Numbered from the stretch's first letter, positions 7,961 to 15,749 are shown. The stretch is 64,000 nucleotides of DNA from Clostridium sp. AM30-24 (GCF_003480435.1 NZ_QUJB01000008.1:69300-133299), one strand, 5' to 3'. Made by a program: numbers and translations. The notes: generated by a model not told the origin, from the letters alone.

Positions 7961-9136
7961 ATGAAAGAATTTGTCAAGTCCATCACAAGCCCTTATGAAA
8001 AAGAACTGATCGAAACACGCCGTTACCTGCACCGACACCCGGAGCTCTCCTTTCAGGAGACAGACACTGCCGCTTACATCCGCAGCACCCTGAATGCCCT
8101 GGGCGTCCCGCTGATTGAAGGGATCTCCGGAACCAGCACGGTCGCTGTCATAAAAGGCGAAAAAACCGGTCCATGCATCGCGTTCCGCGCGGACATCGAC
8201 GCGCTCCCGGTGGAGGAAGAAAATGATCTCCCGTTTAAGTCCGAGGTTCCCGGCGTTATGCATGCCTGTGGACACGATATCCATACCGCAGTCCTTTTAA
8301 CCTTCGCAAAGGTCCTCACAGCCCATCCGGAGCTTGTCCGTGGAACTGTGAAGCTGATCTTTCAGGCAGCCGAGGAAAAGCTCCCGGGAGGCGCTAAGGC
8401 GCTCTGCGAGGAAGGTGTCATGAAGGATGTCGATCTCATCTATGGTTTCCACTGTGCTTCCGCGTTTCCGCTCGGCACCATCGCCGTGACTCCCCGGGCG
8501 TATTCCGCAGCGATCGGTATTTATGAAGTGAAGATCCATGGAAAGGGCGGTCATGGCGGTTATCCGCAGAATGCCCTGAACCCGGTCCCCGTGGCCTGCA
8601 TGGTCGGATCTGCTTTAAACCAGATCCTGGCTGAGAAAAAGAATCCGCTGGAAGGCGGTGTTCTTACGGTTTCCTATATAAATGGCGGCCAGTATCCGAA
8701 TATCATCACGGATACCGTGACTCTCGGCGGAAATGTCCGCACTTTAAACAATGACCTGATCGACAAAGTCTTTGACTCCATTCACTCCATCAGCAGGGGG
8801 ATCTGCGCCGGATTCGGCCTCACCTGCGATGTGACCACGACTCTGGGCTATCCGGCAGCCATCAACGTGCCGGAGGAGATCGAAACGATCCGCAGTGTCA
8901 CAAGAGACCTCGGATATACCGTCTACGAACGCCCGGATGCCCTTGGCGGTGAAGATTTTGCCTACTATCTTCTTGAGAAGCCGGGTGCCTACTTCCAGAT
9001 CGGAATGGCTGATCCCGAACGCCCGATTACCTCTTCCCCGCACCATAACTGCCATTTCCAATTAGATGAGCGCGGAATTTCAGAGGCGCTTGAGATGGAG
9101 CTTGGTCTGTACCTGCGCGTGACAGGACAGATGTAA
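7961..9136 (+). CDS. M20D-family amidohydrolase (N-acyl amino acid / IAA-conjugate type)
   Basis: A 391-residue M20D metallohydrolase that removes acyl groups from N-acylated amino acids or related amides in the cytoplasm. Family motifs: RRYLHRHPELSFQE at the N-terminus, MHACGHDIHTAVLL with the metal Cys/His/His set, QAAEEKLPGG with the general-base Glu pair, GKGGHGGYPQNALNPV in the lid domain, and a late GGEDFAYY. Start ATG 7961 follows a GGAGG site. It is monocistronic, ending at a strong terminator. Hippurate-type hydrolase, N-acetyl-diaminopimelate deacetylase-like and amide-conjugate hydrolase activities are all possible. Confidence 0.92.
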   Translation: MKEFVKSITSPYEKELIETRRYLHRHPELSFQETDTAAYIRSTLNALGVPLIEGISGTSTVAVIKGEKTGPCIAFRADIDALPVEEENDLPFKSEVPGVMHACGHDIHTAVLLTFAKVLTAHPELVRGTVKLIFQAAEEKLPGGAKALCEEGVMKDVDLIYGFHCASAFPLGTIAVTPRAYSAAIGIYEVKIHGKGGHGGYPQNALNPVPVACMVGSALNQILAEKKNPLEGGVLTVSYINGGQYPNIITDTVTLGGNVRTLNNDLIDKVFDSIHSISRGICAGFGLTCDVTTTLGYPAAINVPEEIETIRSVTRDLGYTVYERPDALGGEDFAYYLLEKPGAYFQIGMADPERPITSSPHHNCHFQLDERGISEALEMELGLYLRVTGQM

Positions 9137-9149
9137 CCGTATAGAAAAA

Positions 9150-9196
9150 GCGGCTGTCATATCGGCAAAGTTTTGCCGGGCAGCCGCTCTTTTTTA
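9150..9196. terminator. Bidirectional terminator
   Basis: Stem GCGGCTG (9150-9156) with CAGCCGC (9181-9187), an inner CGGCAAA/TTTGCCG pairing, then a run of T on the plus strand and A before it. It lies between the convergent M20D and P1 peptidase genes. Confidence 0.88.
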
Positions 9197-10162
9197 TAAA
9201 TCCTTCGCTCCAACAAGTCCGTAGGCCGACTCCGCGCTCCTCACAGCCCTCAGGATCGCCTCCGCCATAACCTGGGCGCCGAGGGTTCCGACCATATCCT
9301 GATCTGCCTTCACATCGCCCACAGACAGCGCGTAGATGCTGTCTCCATCGGAAGAGGTATGAACAGGGCGGATCGCCCGCGCATAGCCGTCGTGAGCCAT
9401 CCCGGCGATCTTGCAGAGGCTGCTCTTCGGGAATGCCGCGTTCGTGATCACCGCACCGATGGTCGTATTCTCTGTCGCGCCGGTGAACTTGTTCTTGATC
9501 ACTTCATAGCTCTTATAAACGGCTTCTTCTGTGTCCGCAAATGTCTTCCTGTCCGCATTTAAAAGACCGGCCACCTTCTTTCCGTCCTTCCAGTCATAGA
9601 TATCGCCTCTCGCATTCACCGCAACGATTGCGCCGACCTTCAGATCCCCAATCTGCACCGCATAGCTTCCGATTCCGCCCTTCATGCAGAGAGACTTGTC
9701 CCCCAGCTTTCCGACGGACGCACCTGTTCCAGCGCCGAAGTTTCCATCCTGATAATTATTCTTCTCCGCGCCCTCACACGCCGCGTATCCCATGGCCTTA
9801 TCCGGTCTCGTCTTAAAATCCCCGACCATCAGGTCAAACAGGCAGGACTCGCATACAAGCGGCACCTTCGTGATTCCCACATCAAAGCCGATCCCGCGCT
9901 CTTCCAGGTACTCCATAACGCCGCCTGCCGCGTCCAGACCGAACGCGCTGCCGCCGCTGAGTAAAACTGCCTGGATCACGTCAGCTGCCGCCATAGGCTT
10001 TAAAAGCTCTGATTCCCTGGATGCCGGACCGCCCCCGCGGACATCCAGCCCAGCTGCTGCGCCCCGCTCGCAGATAATAACCGTACACCCGGTCCCCGCT
10101 TCTTTATTCTCTGCGCTGCCGATCCTGATGTTTTCGATCTCTGTGATTTTGATTTCTTTCAT
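9194..10162 (-). CDS. P1-family peptidase (DmpA / L-aminopeptidase-D-esterase type)
   Basis: A 322-residue member of the DmpA/NylC-like N-terminal nucleophile hydrolases. These are made as a precursor that cleaves itself to expose a catalytic Thr or Ser, then hydrolyse beta- or N-terminal peptide bonds or amide oligomers. Family features are visible: AGTGCTVIICERGAAAGLDVRGGGP near the start, LLSGGSAFGLDAAGGV, the GAGTGASVGK loop, and the Asn-Thr-Thr at 232-234 (ENTTIGAVITNA) that matches the self-cleavage site, with Thr233 the predicted nucleophile. AGGGAG precedes ATG 10162. Substrate not predictable. Confidence 0.9.
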   Translation of the reverse strand: MKEIKITEIENIRIGSAENKEAGTGCTVIICERGAAAGLDVRGGGPASRESELLKPMAAADVIQAVLLSGGSAFGLDAAGGVMEYLEERGIGFDVGITKVPLVCESCLFDLMVGDFKTRPDKAMGYAACEGAEKNNYQDGNFGAGTGASVGKLGDKSLCMKGGIGSYAVQIGDLKVGAIVAVNARGDIYDWKDGKKVAGLLNADRKTFADTEEAVYKSYEVIKNKFTGATENTTIGAVITNAAFPKSSLCKIAGMAHDGYARAIRPVHTSSDGDSIYALSVGDVKADQDMVGTLGAQVMAEAILRAVRSAESAYGLVGAKDL

Positions 10163-10197
10163 CCTTTTAATCTCCCTTTAATTACCTGTGATTCCGA

Positions 10198-10226
10198 AAC
10201 AGGATCCCCTAAATGAGGATCCTGTT
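10198..10226. other. Perfect 10-bp inverted repeat upstream of the P1 peptidase gene
   Basis: AACAGGATCC (10198-10207) and GGATCCTGTT (10217-10226) flank a 9-base loop. It lies 35 bases upstream of the P1 peptidase start in the 10163-10422 intergenic space. It could be a hairpin terminator reading rightward or a regulator-binding dyad; the sequence does not decide. Confidence 0.5.
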
Positions 10227-10370
10227 GGTAAATTTTTCATACACTTCTTCTATTTATATAGTATATCACATTTTTAAATTAAATTAAAATCATAAAATCG
10301 GGAATATATAACGGGTAGCAGGTATTTGAACGAATGATATGATTATTGAATGATTCGATATCAGTGTAAC

Positions 10371-10412
10371 AAAAAACACCGTCCCGGCGGCTTATCATCC
10401 GCTAAAACAGTG
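10371..10412 (-). terminator. Terminator of tRNA-Lys gene
   Basis: On the minus strand CACTG...CGGTG and GCGG...CCGC pair around an 8-base loop (with G-U pairs between), followed by six T. Confidence 0.75.
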
Positions 10413-10422
10413 CTTTTTTTCG

Positions 10423-10495
10423 TGCACCTTCAGGGATTCGAACCCTGGACAAATAGATTAAGAGTCTACTGCTCTACCAGCTGAGCTAAAGGTGC
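10423..10495 (-). tRNA. tRNA-Lys(CTT)
   Basis: A 73-base cloverleaf: acceptor GCACCTT/AAGGTGC with discriminator A, D-arm TAGCTCAGCTGGTAGAGCA, anticodon loop CTCTTAA giving anticodon CTT, and T-arm with GGTTCGAATCC. CCA is not encoded. It has its own consensus promoter and terminator. Confidence 0.96.
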
Positions 10496-10547
10496 TTGGT
10501 TTGTTGTTTTTCTTTGTTTTGTTTGCCTCATCCGTGGCACGTTTTGT

Positions 10548-10576
10548 ATTATAGGATAAACCAAGAAAAAAGTCAA
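10548..10576 (-). promoter_or_regulatory. Consensus promoter of tRNA-Lys
   Basis: On the minus strand TTGACT (10571-10576), 17-base spacer, TATAAT (10548-10553); the predicted start is about 46 bases before the tRNA. Confidence 0.88.
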
Positions 10577-10637
10577 CACCTTTTTTGAAATTTTTTTAAT
10601 TTTTTTGTTTTTCAAAAAACAGGTACAAATGAAACGA

Positions 10638-10671
10638 TTAAAAAAGCCAGCAAACATGCGGGTTTGCCGGC
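10638..10671 (-). terminator. Terminator of trxA
   Basis: GCCGGCAAAC (10662-10671 read on minus) pairs with GTTTGCTGGC (10646-10655), followed on the minus strand by a T run (10638-10645). Confidence 0.88.
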
Positions 10672-10687
10672 TTTTCCATTATATTTC

Positions 10688-11005
10688 CTATAACATTTCC
10701 TTGATCGCATTTTCCAGAACTTCTTTATCCTGGAGTCCAACGCTCTTGGAAAAAACTTCTCCGTTCTTAAAAAGGATGATCGTCGGGATAGACATAACTC
10801 CGTAGCGGGCAGCAATATCACTATTCTCGTCTACGTCGAGTTTGCCGATCTTTACTTTTCCGTCGTACTCCTCAGCGAGCTCTTCGATCACCGGAGCCAT
10901 CATACGGCACGGGCCGCACCATGTCGCAAAGAAATCCACAACTACCGGGATCTCTGAGCCCAGAACATCAGCATCAAAATTTGCGCTTGTAAATACTGTT
11001 TCCAT
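10688..11005 (-). CDS. trxA: Thioredoxin
   Basis: A 105-residue classical thioredoxin, the cytosolic dithiol reductant for ribonucleotide reductase, peroxiredoxins and disulfide repair. The active site ATWCGPCR is present, as is the cis-Pro loop MSIPTIILFKNGE. ATG 11005 is chosen because AAGGAG lies 8 bases upstream; the frame extends 11 codons further without support. It is downstream of trmB on the same strand with a possible small gene between. It could serve the Bcp peroxiredoxin at 61516-61971; no thioredoxin reductase gene is in the window. Confidence 0.97.
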   Translation of the reverse strand: METVFTSANFDADVLGSEIPVVVDFFATWCGPCRMMAPVIEELAEEYDGKVKIGKLDVDENSDIAARYGVMSIPTIILFKNGEVFSKSVGLQDKEVLENAIKEML

Positions 11006-11101
11006 ATTATTTTCTCCTTCCATAATATCCTGCTGCATTCAAAGCTTTTCCGCCGCATTCGCTTACCGCTCCGGCGGTCACAGAAAACCTCTCTGCCGCG
11101 C

Positions 11102-11239
11102 TTATTTTTTCTTTCTGCCGCAGACAACATCATTTGCCTCGTCAAAACATTTCCTGATCCGGATAATTTTCCGATTCAGTTCCATCTTGTCGCAGGTTGC
11201 CTGTGAGAGCCACCGCTTTACACATGCCCACATACTCAT
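11102..11239 (-). CDS. Possible small Cys-containing protein between trmB and trxA
   Basis: A 45-codon frame, too short for usual gene calls: starts MSMWACVKRW, is Lys/Arg-rich, has four Cys spread along it (Cys5, Cys16, Cys31, Cys40) and ends CGRKKK. GGAAAGG (11251-11257) lies 11 bases before the ATG, which is long for a ribosome site; an in-frame GTG at 11248 is too close. It would sit in the trmB-trxA strand direction, 48 bases after trmB. Homology and expression are unknown, so this is only a candidate. Confidence 0.3.
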   Translation of the reverse strand: MSMWACVKRWLSQATCDKMELNRKIIRIRKCFDEANDVVCGRKKK

Positions 11240-11286
11240 CCGGCACACGGCCTTTCCGTCATTTCATGTCTATTATATGCAGATAT

Positions 11287-11931
11287 TTATGACTTATCAC
11301 GGCGGGCGGTCAGCTTACAGATCGGCTTGCCCTCCGCGGAGAACTTCGTCTCGTACTCTGTCATAACATTTCCCTCGGCCATATCACTGTGGTGAAGATC
11401 AAACGTATGGGATGTGACCTGCCATCCAGCTTCCGGGATAGATTCTAAGGAGTAGCGGAACAGATCCTGATTGTCCGTCTTGAACTCGATGATTCCGTCC
11501 GGCTGTAAGATCTTATCATACACCGCAAGGAAACGGTCTGATGTCAGGCGGCGCTTCGCATGGCGGTCCTTCGGCCACGGATCAGAAAAGTTTAAGTAGA
11601 TCCGCTCCACCTCGTCCTCCGCGAACACGTCCGCAAGCTCTAACGCATCGATTCTCATAAAATAAATATTGGAAAGCTCCAGCTCCGCGCGTTTCTGGAG
11701 TCCGCGGAGCAGGACGCTGGAATAGCGCTCGATTCCCACATAGTTGATATCCGGGTTCATCTGAGCAAGCTCCATGATGAATTTTCCTTTTCCCATTCCG
11801 ACCTCAATGCGGATCGGATTATCGTTTCCAAAAAATTCATGCCACCTTCCCTTCAGTGACTGCGGATCCTGGACCACATATGGGCTCTCAGCAATCTCTT
11901 CTTCAGCGCCTTTGATATGGCGTAATCTCAT
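11287..11931 (-). CDS. trmB: tRNA (guanine-N7-)-methyltransferase
   Basis: A 214-residue SAM-dependent enzyme that makes m7G46 in the tRNA variable loop. Typical TrmB blocks: the N-terminal MRLRHIKGAEE, SAM site IEVGMGKGKFI, NYVGIERYSSVL, the signature YLNFSDPWPKDRHAKRRLT, and the C-terminal TEYETKFSAEGKPICKL. Start ATG 11931 follows AGGAGG. A minus-strand promoter TTGCAA (11987-11992), 17-base spacer, TAAAAT (11964-11969) precedes it. Length matches the family. Confidence 0.97.
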   Translation of the reverse strand: MRLRHIKGAEEEIAESPYVVQDPQSLKGRWHEFFGNDNPIRIEVGMGKGKFIMELAQMNPDINYVGIERYSSVLLRGLQKRAELELSNIYFMRIDALELADVFAEDEVERIYLNFSDPWPKDRHAKRRLTSDRFLAVYDKILQPDGIIEFKTDNQDLFRYSLESIPEAGWQVTSHTFDLHHSDMAEGNVMTEYETKFSAEGKPICKLTARRDKS

Positions 11932-11963
11932 AATGTATTTCCTCCTGATATTGCTTGTGTCTC

Positions 11964-11992
11964 ATTTTATCATTGAAAGCCTTATTTTGCAA
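11964..11992 (-). promoter_or_regulatory. Promoter of trmB
   Basis: TTGCAA (11987-11992) and TAAAAT (11964-11969) on the minus strand with a 17-base spacer, about 33 bases before the trmB start. Confidence 0.65.
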
Positions 11993-12071
11993 GGTAACAG
12001 TGACGCGCAGAATTTTTCTTTCAATATATCTTTTGGAAACAGAAAATTCTTAAATTGTTCAAAAATTTTTC

Positions 12072-12100
12072 GTGCAATTTTCCTACTGTTCCAGTATAAT
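12072..12100 (+). promoter_or_regulatory. Probable promoter of the SH3-domain gene
   Basis: Perfect TATAAT (12095-12100) with a weak -35 GTGCAA (12072-12077) at 17 bases. The 11932-12264 gap holds this, the divergent trmB promoter and a ~160-base leader; nothing else is recognised there. Confidence 0.5.
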
Positions 12101-12264
12101 AAAGATAATGGCTGACAAAATCGCTCTTTTCGTGTCTGCGATCGTTTCATCAGGCGCACAGCATTGCATAGAAGAAAACGGCATCTGTGAGTATCCGGCA
12201 CCTTCACCGGCACCGGATTTTCACCTTCACTCGCCGTTAAAATACATAAAACGGAGGGATTTAT

Positions 12265-13074
12265 ATGGCAAGAAGCGACATCCCTAACGGATGGGATAAG
12301 ATCCGTCAGAATGTTCAGGAGACCGAGCGTCTCATGGGACAGAAACAATACAACCAGTCCATGATCAAAGCAAAACAGACCGTGGAATACATGGTTAAGC
12401 TCCAGTGTGATCAGGCGGGAATCATGGAAAGCTCTATGGATTCTATGATCCGTGAGCTCTACAACAACGGCTGGATCTCAAAGTCCACCGCCGAGCACTA
12501 CTTACAGATCTACGACATCGGCACAAAAGCCGCAAAAAACGGCGATAACGGTGCCTACAACGCAAATCAGGCCTACCACGTCCTCTCACAGGAGATCTAC
12601 TCCTTTGCAGACAGCGGGAAAGCCCCCCGCGGAAGACGCCCGGCCGGCAGCCGTCCCCAGCAATCCCGAAACCGCAGCGCCGGTTCCCGGCAGTCCGGAA
12701 GCGGCATGCAGCCGGCTGACCTCTTAAAATTTGTGGTTCCGATCGTTCTTGTGATCATCCTGATCATTCTGATCCGTGTCCTCACGCCGAAGAAACCGGC
12801 TACAGAGGAGACCTCCGCACCAGTGATCACAACGGAAGCAGCAGAGACCACAGTCCCGGAGACCGAACCGGAGAGTACAGCTTCCGGCTCCTCCTACAAG
12901 ACAACAACGACCTTGAACGTCCGCAAAGAACCGTCCACCGACGCTGACCGCATCGGAAAACTGGACCCGGGCGCATCCGTTGAATATCTCCGCGACCACG
13001 ACGATACCTGGGCCGTCATCAAGTACAACGGACAGGAAGCCTATGTCGCGAAGGAATTTCTGACAGCGGAGTAA
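12265..13074 (+). CDS. Single-pass membrane protein with C-terminal bacterial SH3 domain
   Basis: A 269-residue protein in three parts. Residues ~1-115 form a helical soluble domain (AKQTVEYMVKLQCDQAG) reminiscent of the DUF4145/HEPN-like helical domains. A basic, Ser/Arg-rich linker leads to one transmembrane segment near residues 155-172 (FVVPIVLVIILIILIRVL), a Thr/Glu-rich spacer, and then an SH3b domain (TTLNVRKEPSTDADRIGKL...) outside the cell. With the N-terminus inside, the SH3 domain would touch peptidoglycan. CGGAGGG precedes ATG 12265. Function unknown; a cell-wall-sensing or tethering role is inference. Confidence 0.8.
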   Translation: MARSDIPNGWDKIRQNVQETERLMGQKQYNQSMIKAKQTVEYMVKLQCDQAGIMESSMDSMIRELYNNGWISKSTAEHYLQIYDIGTKAAKNGDNGAYNANQAYHVLSQEIYSFADSGKAPRGRRPAGSRPQQSRNRSAGSRQSGSGMQPADLLKFVVPIVLVIILIILIRVLTPKKPATEETSAPVITTEAAETTVPETEPESTASGSSYKTTTTLNVRKEPSTDADRIGKLDPGASVEYLRDHDDTWAVIKYNGQEAYVAKEFLTAE

Positions 13075-13121
13075 TAACTTATTGGAATATCAAATTCAAA
13101 AAAACTTTAAAGCCAATATTT

Positions 13122-13149
13122 AGGGCGGGATTCCGATAGATCCCGCCCT
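13122..13149. terminator. Hairpin between convergent SH3 and LysR genes
   Basis: AGGGCGGGA (13122-13130) pairs with TCCCGCCCT (13141-13149) with a 10-base loop. T-tracts are short, so it is a probable rather than certain terminator. Confidence 0.65.
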
Positions 13150-13190
13150 ATTGCTGACTTCAGAGTTCTTTTTTCATTTATACTACATCC

Positions 13191-14105
13191 TTACACCGTC
13201 ACATCTCCCATCCCCGACGGGTCTTTCTCAAAATACTTACAGAAATAATTCACAAACTCATCCACCACCGGCTTATTTCCTGCCTCCTCAAACACCGTGA
13301 CCACCAGGTCTCTCCTGCAGTTCGGGTAACGGATCGGGATCAGGACAACACCGTGCCCCGGCTTTCCGCCCCAGGCTTTCTCCGGCCAGAAGCCGATTCC
13401 AAGCCCTGCCGCGATCAGGTTGCGCACCGACTCCGGACTGTTGCTCTCGAACACCGCCTGAGGACGGATCCCGGCTCTCCTGCAGAAATCATCGCAGATC
13501 CCGCGGAGCTGCCAGCCGTTTCCGAGACGGATAAAGTTCTCTTCCTTCACTTCCCGCAGATCGACGGTCTTATGTTTCGCAAACTTTGAATCCGGCGGCA
13601 CTGCCAGAAAAATCTCCTCCCGCAGATATTCCCGTCTTACAACGCCATCCGGAAGCTCCTGCGGATGCGGAGGCGTCACAGATATAGCGATCCTTGATTC
13701 GATATGGATATCACAGCTCTCCGTCATCTCAAGCTGGGATACCTGAAACTGGACGTCCGGTTTCAGTGCCCGGTAAGAAATAATACTGTTCGTGATGAGG
13801 TTCGACGCAGACAGAAAATTTAAATAGATCGTCCTCTCCGATGAATAAACCGACTCCCAGAGCTCATCCTTTAGATTATCAATGGATTCCAGAATCGGCA
13901 TCAGACGTTTTTTCAGAAGTTTCCCCTGTTCATTGAGCTCGATCCGGTGATTTTTCCGGTCAAAAAGGCTTACGCCGAGCTCCGTCTCCAGACGCTTGAT
14001 GGACTGGGACAATGCCGGCTGGGCGATATGCAGATCTTCTGCTGCTTTTGTCAGATTTTCATACCGCGCCGCCGTCAAAAAATACCGAAACTGCTGGATT
14101 TCCAT
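13191..14105 (-). CDS. LysR-family transcriptional regulator
   Basis: A 304-residue LysR regulator: N-terminal winged helix-turn-helix (MEIQQFRYFLTAARYENLTKAAEDLHIAQPALSQ), linker helix, and a two-lobed effector-binding domain ending near residue 295. AAAGGGGG precedes ATG 14105. It is divergent from the V-ATPase operon. Its own -35 (14193-14198) overlaps the perfect dyad 14190-14209, which suggests autoregulation, and the same dyad is centred at about -65 relative to the predicted V-ATPase start site. The effector is unknown; control of the ATPase operon is inference. Confidence 0.93.
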   Translation of the reverse strand: MEIQQFRYFLTAARYENLTKAAEDLHIAQPALSQSIKRLETELGVSLFDRKNHRIELNEQGKLLKKRLMPILESIDNLKDELWESVYSSERTIYLNFLSASNLITNSIISYRALKPDVQFQVSQLEMTESCDIHIESRIAISVTPPHPQELPDGVVRREYLREEIFLAVPPDSKFAKHKTVDLREVKEENFIRLGNGWQLRGICDDFCRRAGIRPQAVFESNSPESVRNLIAAGLGIGFWPEKAWGGKPGHGVVLIPIRYPNCRRDLVVTVFEEAGNKPVVDEFVNYFCKYFEKDPSGMGDVTV

Positions 14106-14169
14106 ATCATTCCCCCTTTTTCTTTCGCACCCTAACGATCGTGTTAATTTTGTGCTAATTTTTCGTTCA

Positions 14170-14198
14170 TTTATAGCATTTTCCGATTATTATAACAT
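14170..14198 (-). promoter_or_regulatory. Probable promoter of the LysR gene
   Basis: Minus-strand ATGTTA (14193-14198), 17-base spacer, TATAAA (14170-14175). The -35 lies inside the dyad 14190-14209. Confidence 0.5.
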
Positions 14199-14209
14199 TC
14201 ATGTTATAA
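14190..14209. promoter_or_regulatory. 20-bp operator-like dyad, candidate LysR site
   Basis: TTATAACAT and ATGTTATAA are perfect inverted arms separated by two bases. The centre is about 65 bases upstream of the predicted V-ATPase start site and covers the -35 of the divergent LysR gene, the usual arrangement for LysR recognition sites. The T-to-A spacing is 12 rather than the textbook 11 bases. Confidence 0.6.
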
Positions 14210-14228
14210 CAGCATAATTATTATATAT

Positions 14229-14258
14229 TTGAAATTCCTGATTTTCAAGCTATATTAT
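14229..14258 (+). promoter_or_regulatory. Probable promoter of the V-ATPase operon
   Basis: TTGAAA (14229-14234), 18-base spacer, TATTAT (14253-14258); start site near A14265, leaving a ~114-base leader to the first gene. Confidence 0.6.
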
Positions 14259-14267
14259 GATGTTACC

Positions 14268-14333
14268 GGGGTCAGACACTCAGGAAAACCTGACTTGAAT
14301 TTTACCGCATAAAATTCCCGGGTATCTGGCCCC
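14268..14333 (+). other. Branched structured element at the 5' end of the V-ATPase transcript
   Basis: An outer stem GGGGTCAGA/TCTGGCCCC (one G-U) encloses two hairpins, CAGG-AAAA-CCTG and GAATTTTA-CCGCA-TAAAATTC. It begins within a few bases of the predicted start site, so it could stabilise or regulate the operon mRNA. I do not recognise it as a known riboswitch. Confidence 0.6.
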
Positions 14334-14378
14334 ATCCCCCGGATGAGGGAAAATCCTTCTCAGAAAGGAGACAAATCA

Positions 14379-14690
14379 ATGAACAATATCATCAATCAGC
14401 TCTCCCAGATTGAAGAAAAGACTGTCGCGATCTTAGACGGCGCTGCTGACAAGAAAAAAACTCTTGCAGCAGAATATGAGGCAAAGACGAAACAGTTTGA
14501 CGAGGAGCTGAACCATGAAACCGAACTGGAGATCCAGTCCATGCGCCAGAAAATGGAGACAGAAGCCGCCGCGGAGCTTGACAGGCAGAAAACCGCCGCC
14601 GGTGACCAGATCGCCCACTTGGAACGGCATTACGAAGAAAAGCATTCCTGGTATGTGGACTCCCTCTTCCGTTCTATGACCGAGGTGTGA
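14379..14690 (+). CDS. V-type ATPase peripheral stalk subunit (G/H-like coiled coil)
   Basis: A 103-residue, almost wholly alpha-helical charged protein (Lys/Glu/Gln heptads from about residue 15 to 90), the expected form of the small stalk subunit that pairs with subunit E to hold the catalytic head against the membrane part. AAGGAG (14365-14370) fixes the start at ATG 14379. It is the first gene of the ATPase operon, 3 bases before subunit C. Assignment rests on position and coiled-coil character more than on a unique motif. Confidence 0.82.
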   Translation: MNNIINQLSQIEEKTVAILDGAADKKKTLAAEYEAKTKQFDEELNHETELEIQSMRQKMETEAAAELDRQKTAAGDQIAHLERHYEEKHSWYVDSLFRSMTEV

Positions 14691-14693
14691 TCT

Positions 14694-15749
14694 ATGGGAA
14701 GTCTCATCACTTACAGTGCGATCGCTGCCAAGCTTGCCGCGATGCGCGGGCATTTCCTCACAGATGACGAGTTCTCGGTCCTCGCGGGAATGGAGAATGT
14801 GCCGGCCGCCGTCGAATACCTGAAAAGTTCTCCCGCCTACAAGGATGTTTTTTCCGGTGTCGAAAATGAGGAACTCCACAGAAGTAAGATCGAAGAGCTT
14901 TTGTGGCACTCCCTCTACGGTGATTTCTCAAGGCTTTTCCGGTTTGCAAACGGAACCCAGAGAAAATTTCTGGATCTCTACTTTCTCCATTTCGAGATCG
15001 ATGTCATGAAACGGTGTCTGAGGGACGCGGTTTCCGGAAAACGCTCAGATCTGAACTTTAAGAGCTTTGAGCCCTTCTTCCGAAAGCACTCCCACCTGGA
15101 TTTCACCGCCCTGACTGATTCAAAAGATCTGGACGAATATCTGGACAGCATTCAGAACACCCCTTATTATGGCCCATTAAAGGACTTAAAGGAGCAGGGC
15201 ATCACTTCCCTGTCTGAGTTCGAATCTGCTCTGGACACCCTGTACTTCATCCGTTTCTGGAAAAGTTTAAAAGACCAGCTCTCAAAAGACGACCGGGCGG
15301 CCATCGCCGACTGTGCCGGTGAGAAGATCGATCTTTTAAATATTGAATGGCTCGCAAGAGCGAAACGCCACTACAAATTATCTGCCGATGCCACTATGGA
15401 GCTTCTGATCCCCGTATGGCACCGTTTAAAAAAGTCTCAGGCAAGAGAGCTTGCCGAAACGCCGTCTATAGAGGAATTTGACCGGATCCTAAAGGGGACC
15501 CGCTACGGAAACCGGATCTTTCGGGCATCCGGCGAACAGCAGGAGAATCCGGAACTGCATTCCCTGTTCCGGGCGCTTTTGGATGCTGTATACAGCAAAT
15601 CCGGACGGAATGATCCATATTCCGCGGCTGCGTTAAACAGCTACTTCTATTTCAAGGAAGAAGAGATCAGAAAAATCATCACCACCGTTGAGGGGATCCG
15701 TTACAGCCTTGGCAGTTCAGAAATTCTCTCCTGCCTGGCAGAAAGTTAG
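14694..15749 (+). CDS. ntpC: V-type ATPase subunit C
   Basis: A 351-residue subunit C (AC39/d-type), the funnel-shaped socket that links the rotor ring to the central stalk. Repeated helical modules are seen, with the family-typical N-terminus SLITYSAIAAKLAAMRGHFLTDDE. It starts 3 bases after the stalk gene. Length agrees with bacterial NtpC. Confidence 0.9.
   Translation: MGSLITYSAIAAKLAAMRGHFLTDDEFSVLAGMENVPAAVEYLKSSPAYKDVFSGVENEELHRSKIEELLWHSLYGDFSRLFRFANGTQRKFLDLYFLHFEIDVMKRCLRDAVSGKRSDLNFKSFEPFFRKHSHLDFTALTDSKDLDEYLDSIQNTPYYGPLKDLKEQGITSLSEFESALDTLYFIRFWKSLKDQLSKDDRAAIADCAGEKIDLLNIEWLARAKRHYKLSADATMELLIPVWHRLKKSQARELAETPSIEEFDRILKGTRYGNRIFRASGEQQENPELHSLFRALLDAVYSKSGRNDPYSAAALNSYFYFKEEEIRKIITTVEGIRYSLGSSEILSCLAES

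Noticed and set aside
10466..10657. Minus-strand frame ending in LAPLAQLVEQ-like text
   Set aside because: It is a translation through the tRNA-Lys gene and its promoter; such peptides are a well-known artefact of tRNA regions.
14293..14300. ACTTGAAT recurring at the folded repeats, the V-ATPase leader and the carboxypeptidase promoter
   Set aside because: Four hits of an 8-base word in 64 kb on two strands is close to chance expectation; flanks do not align beyond about 14 bases in one pair.
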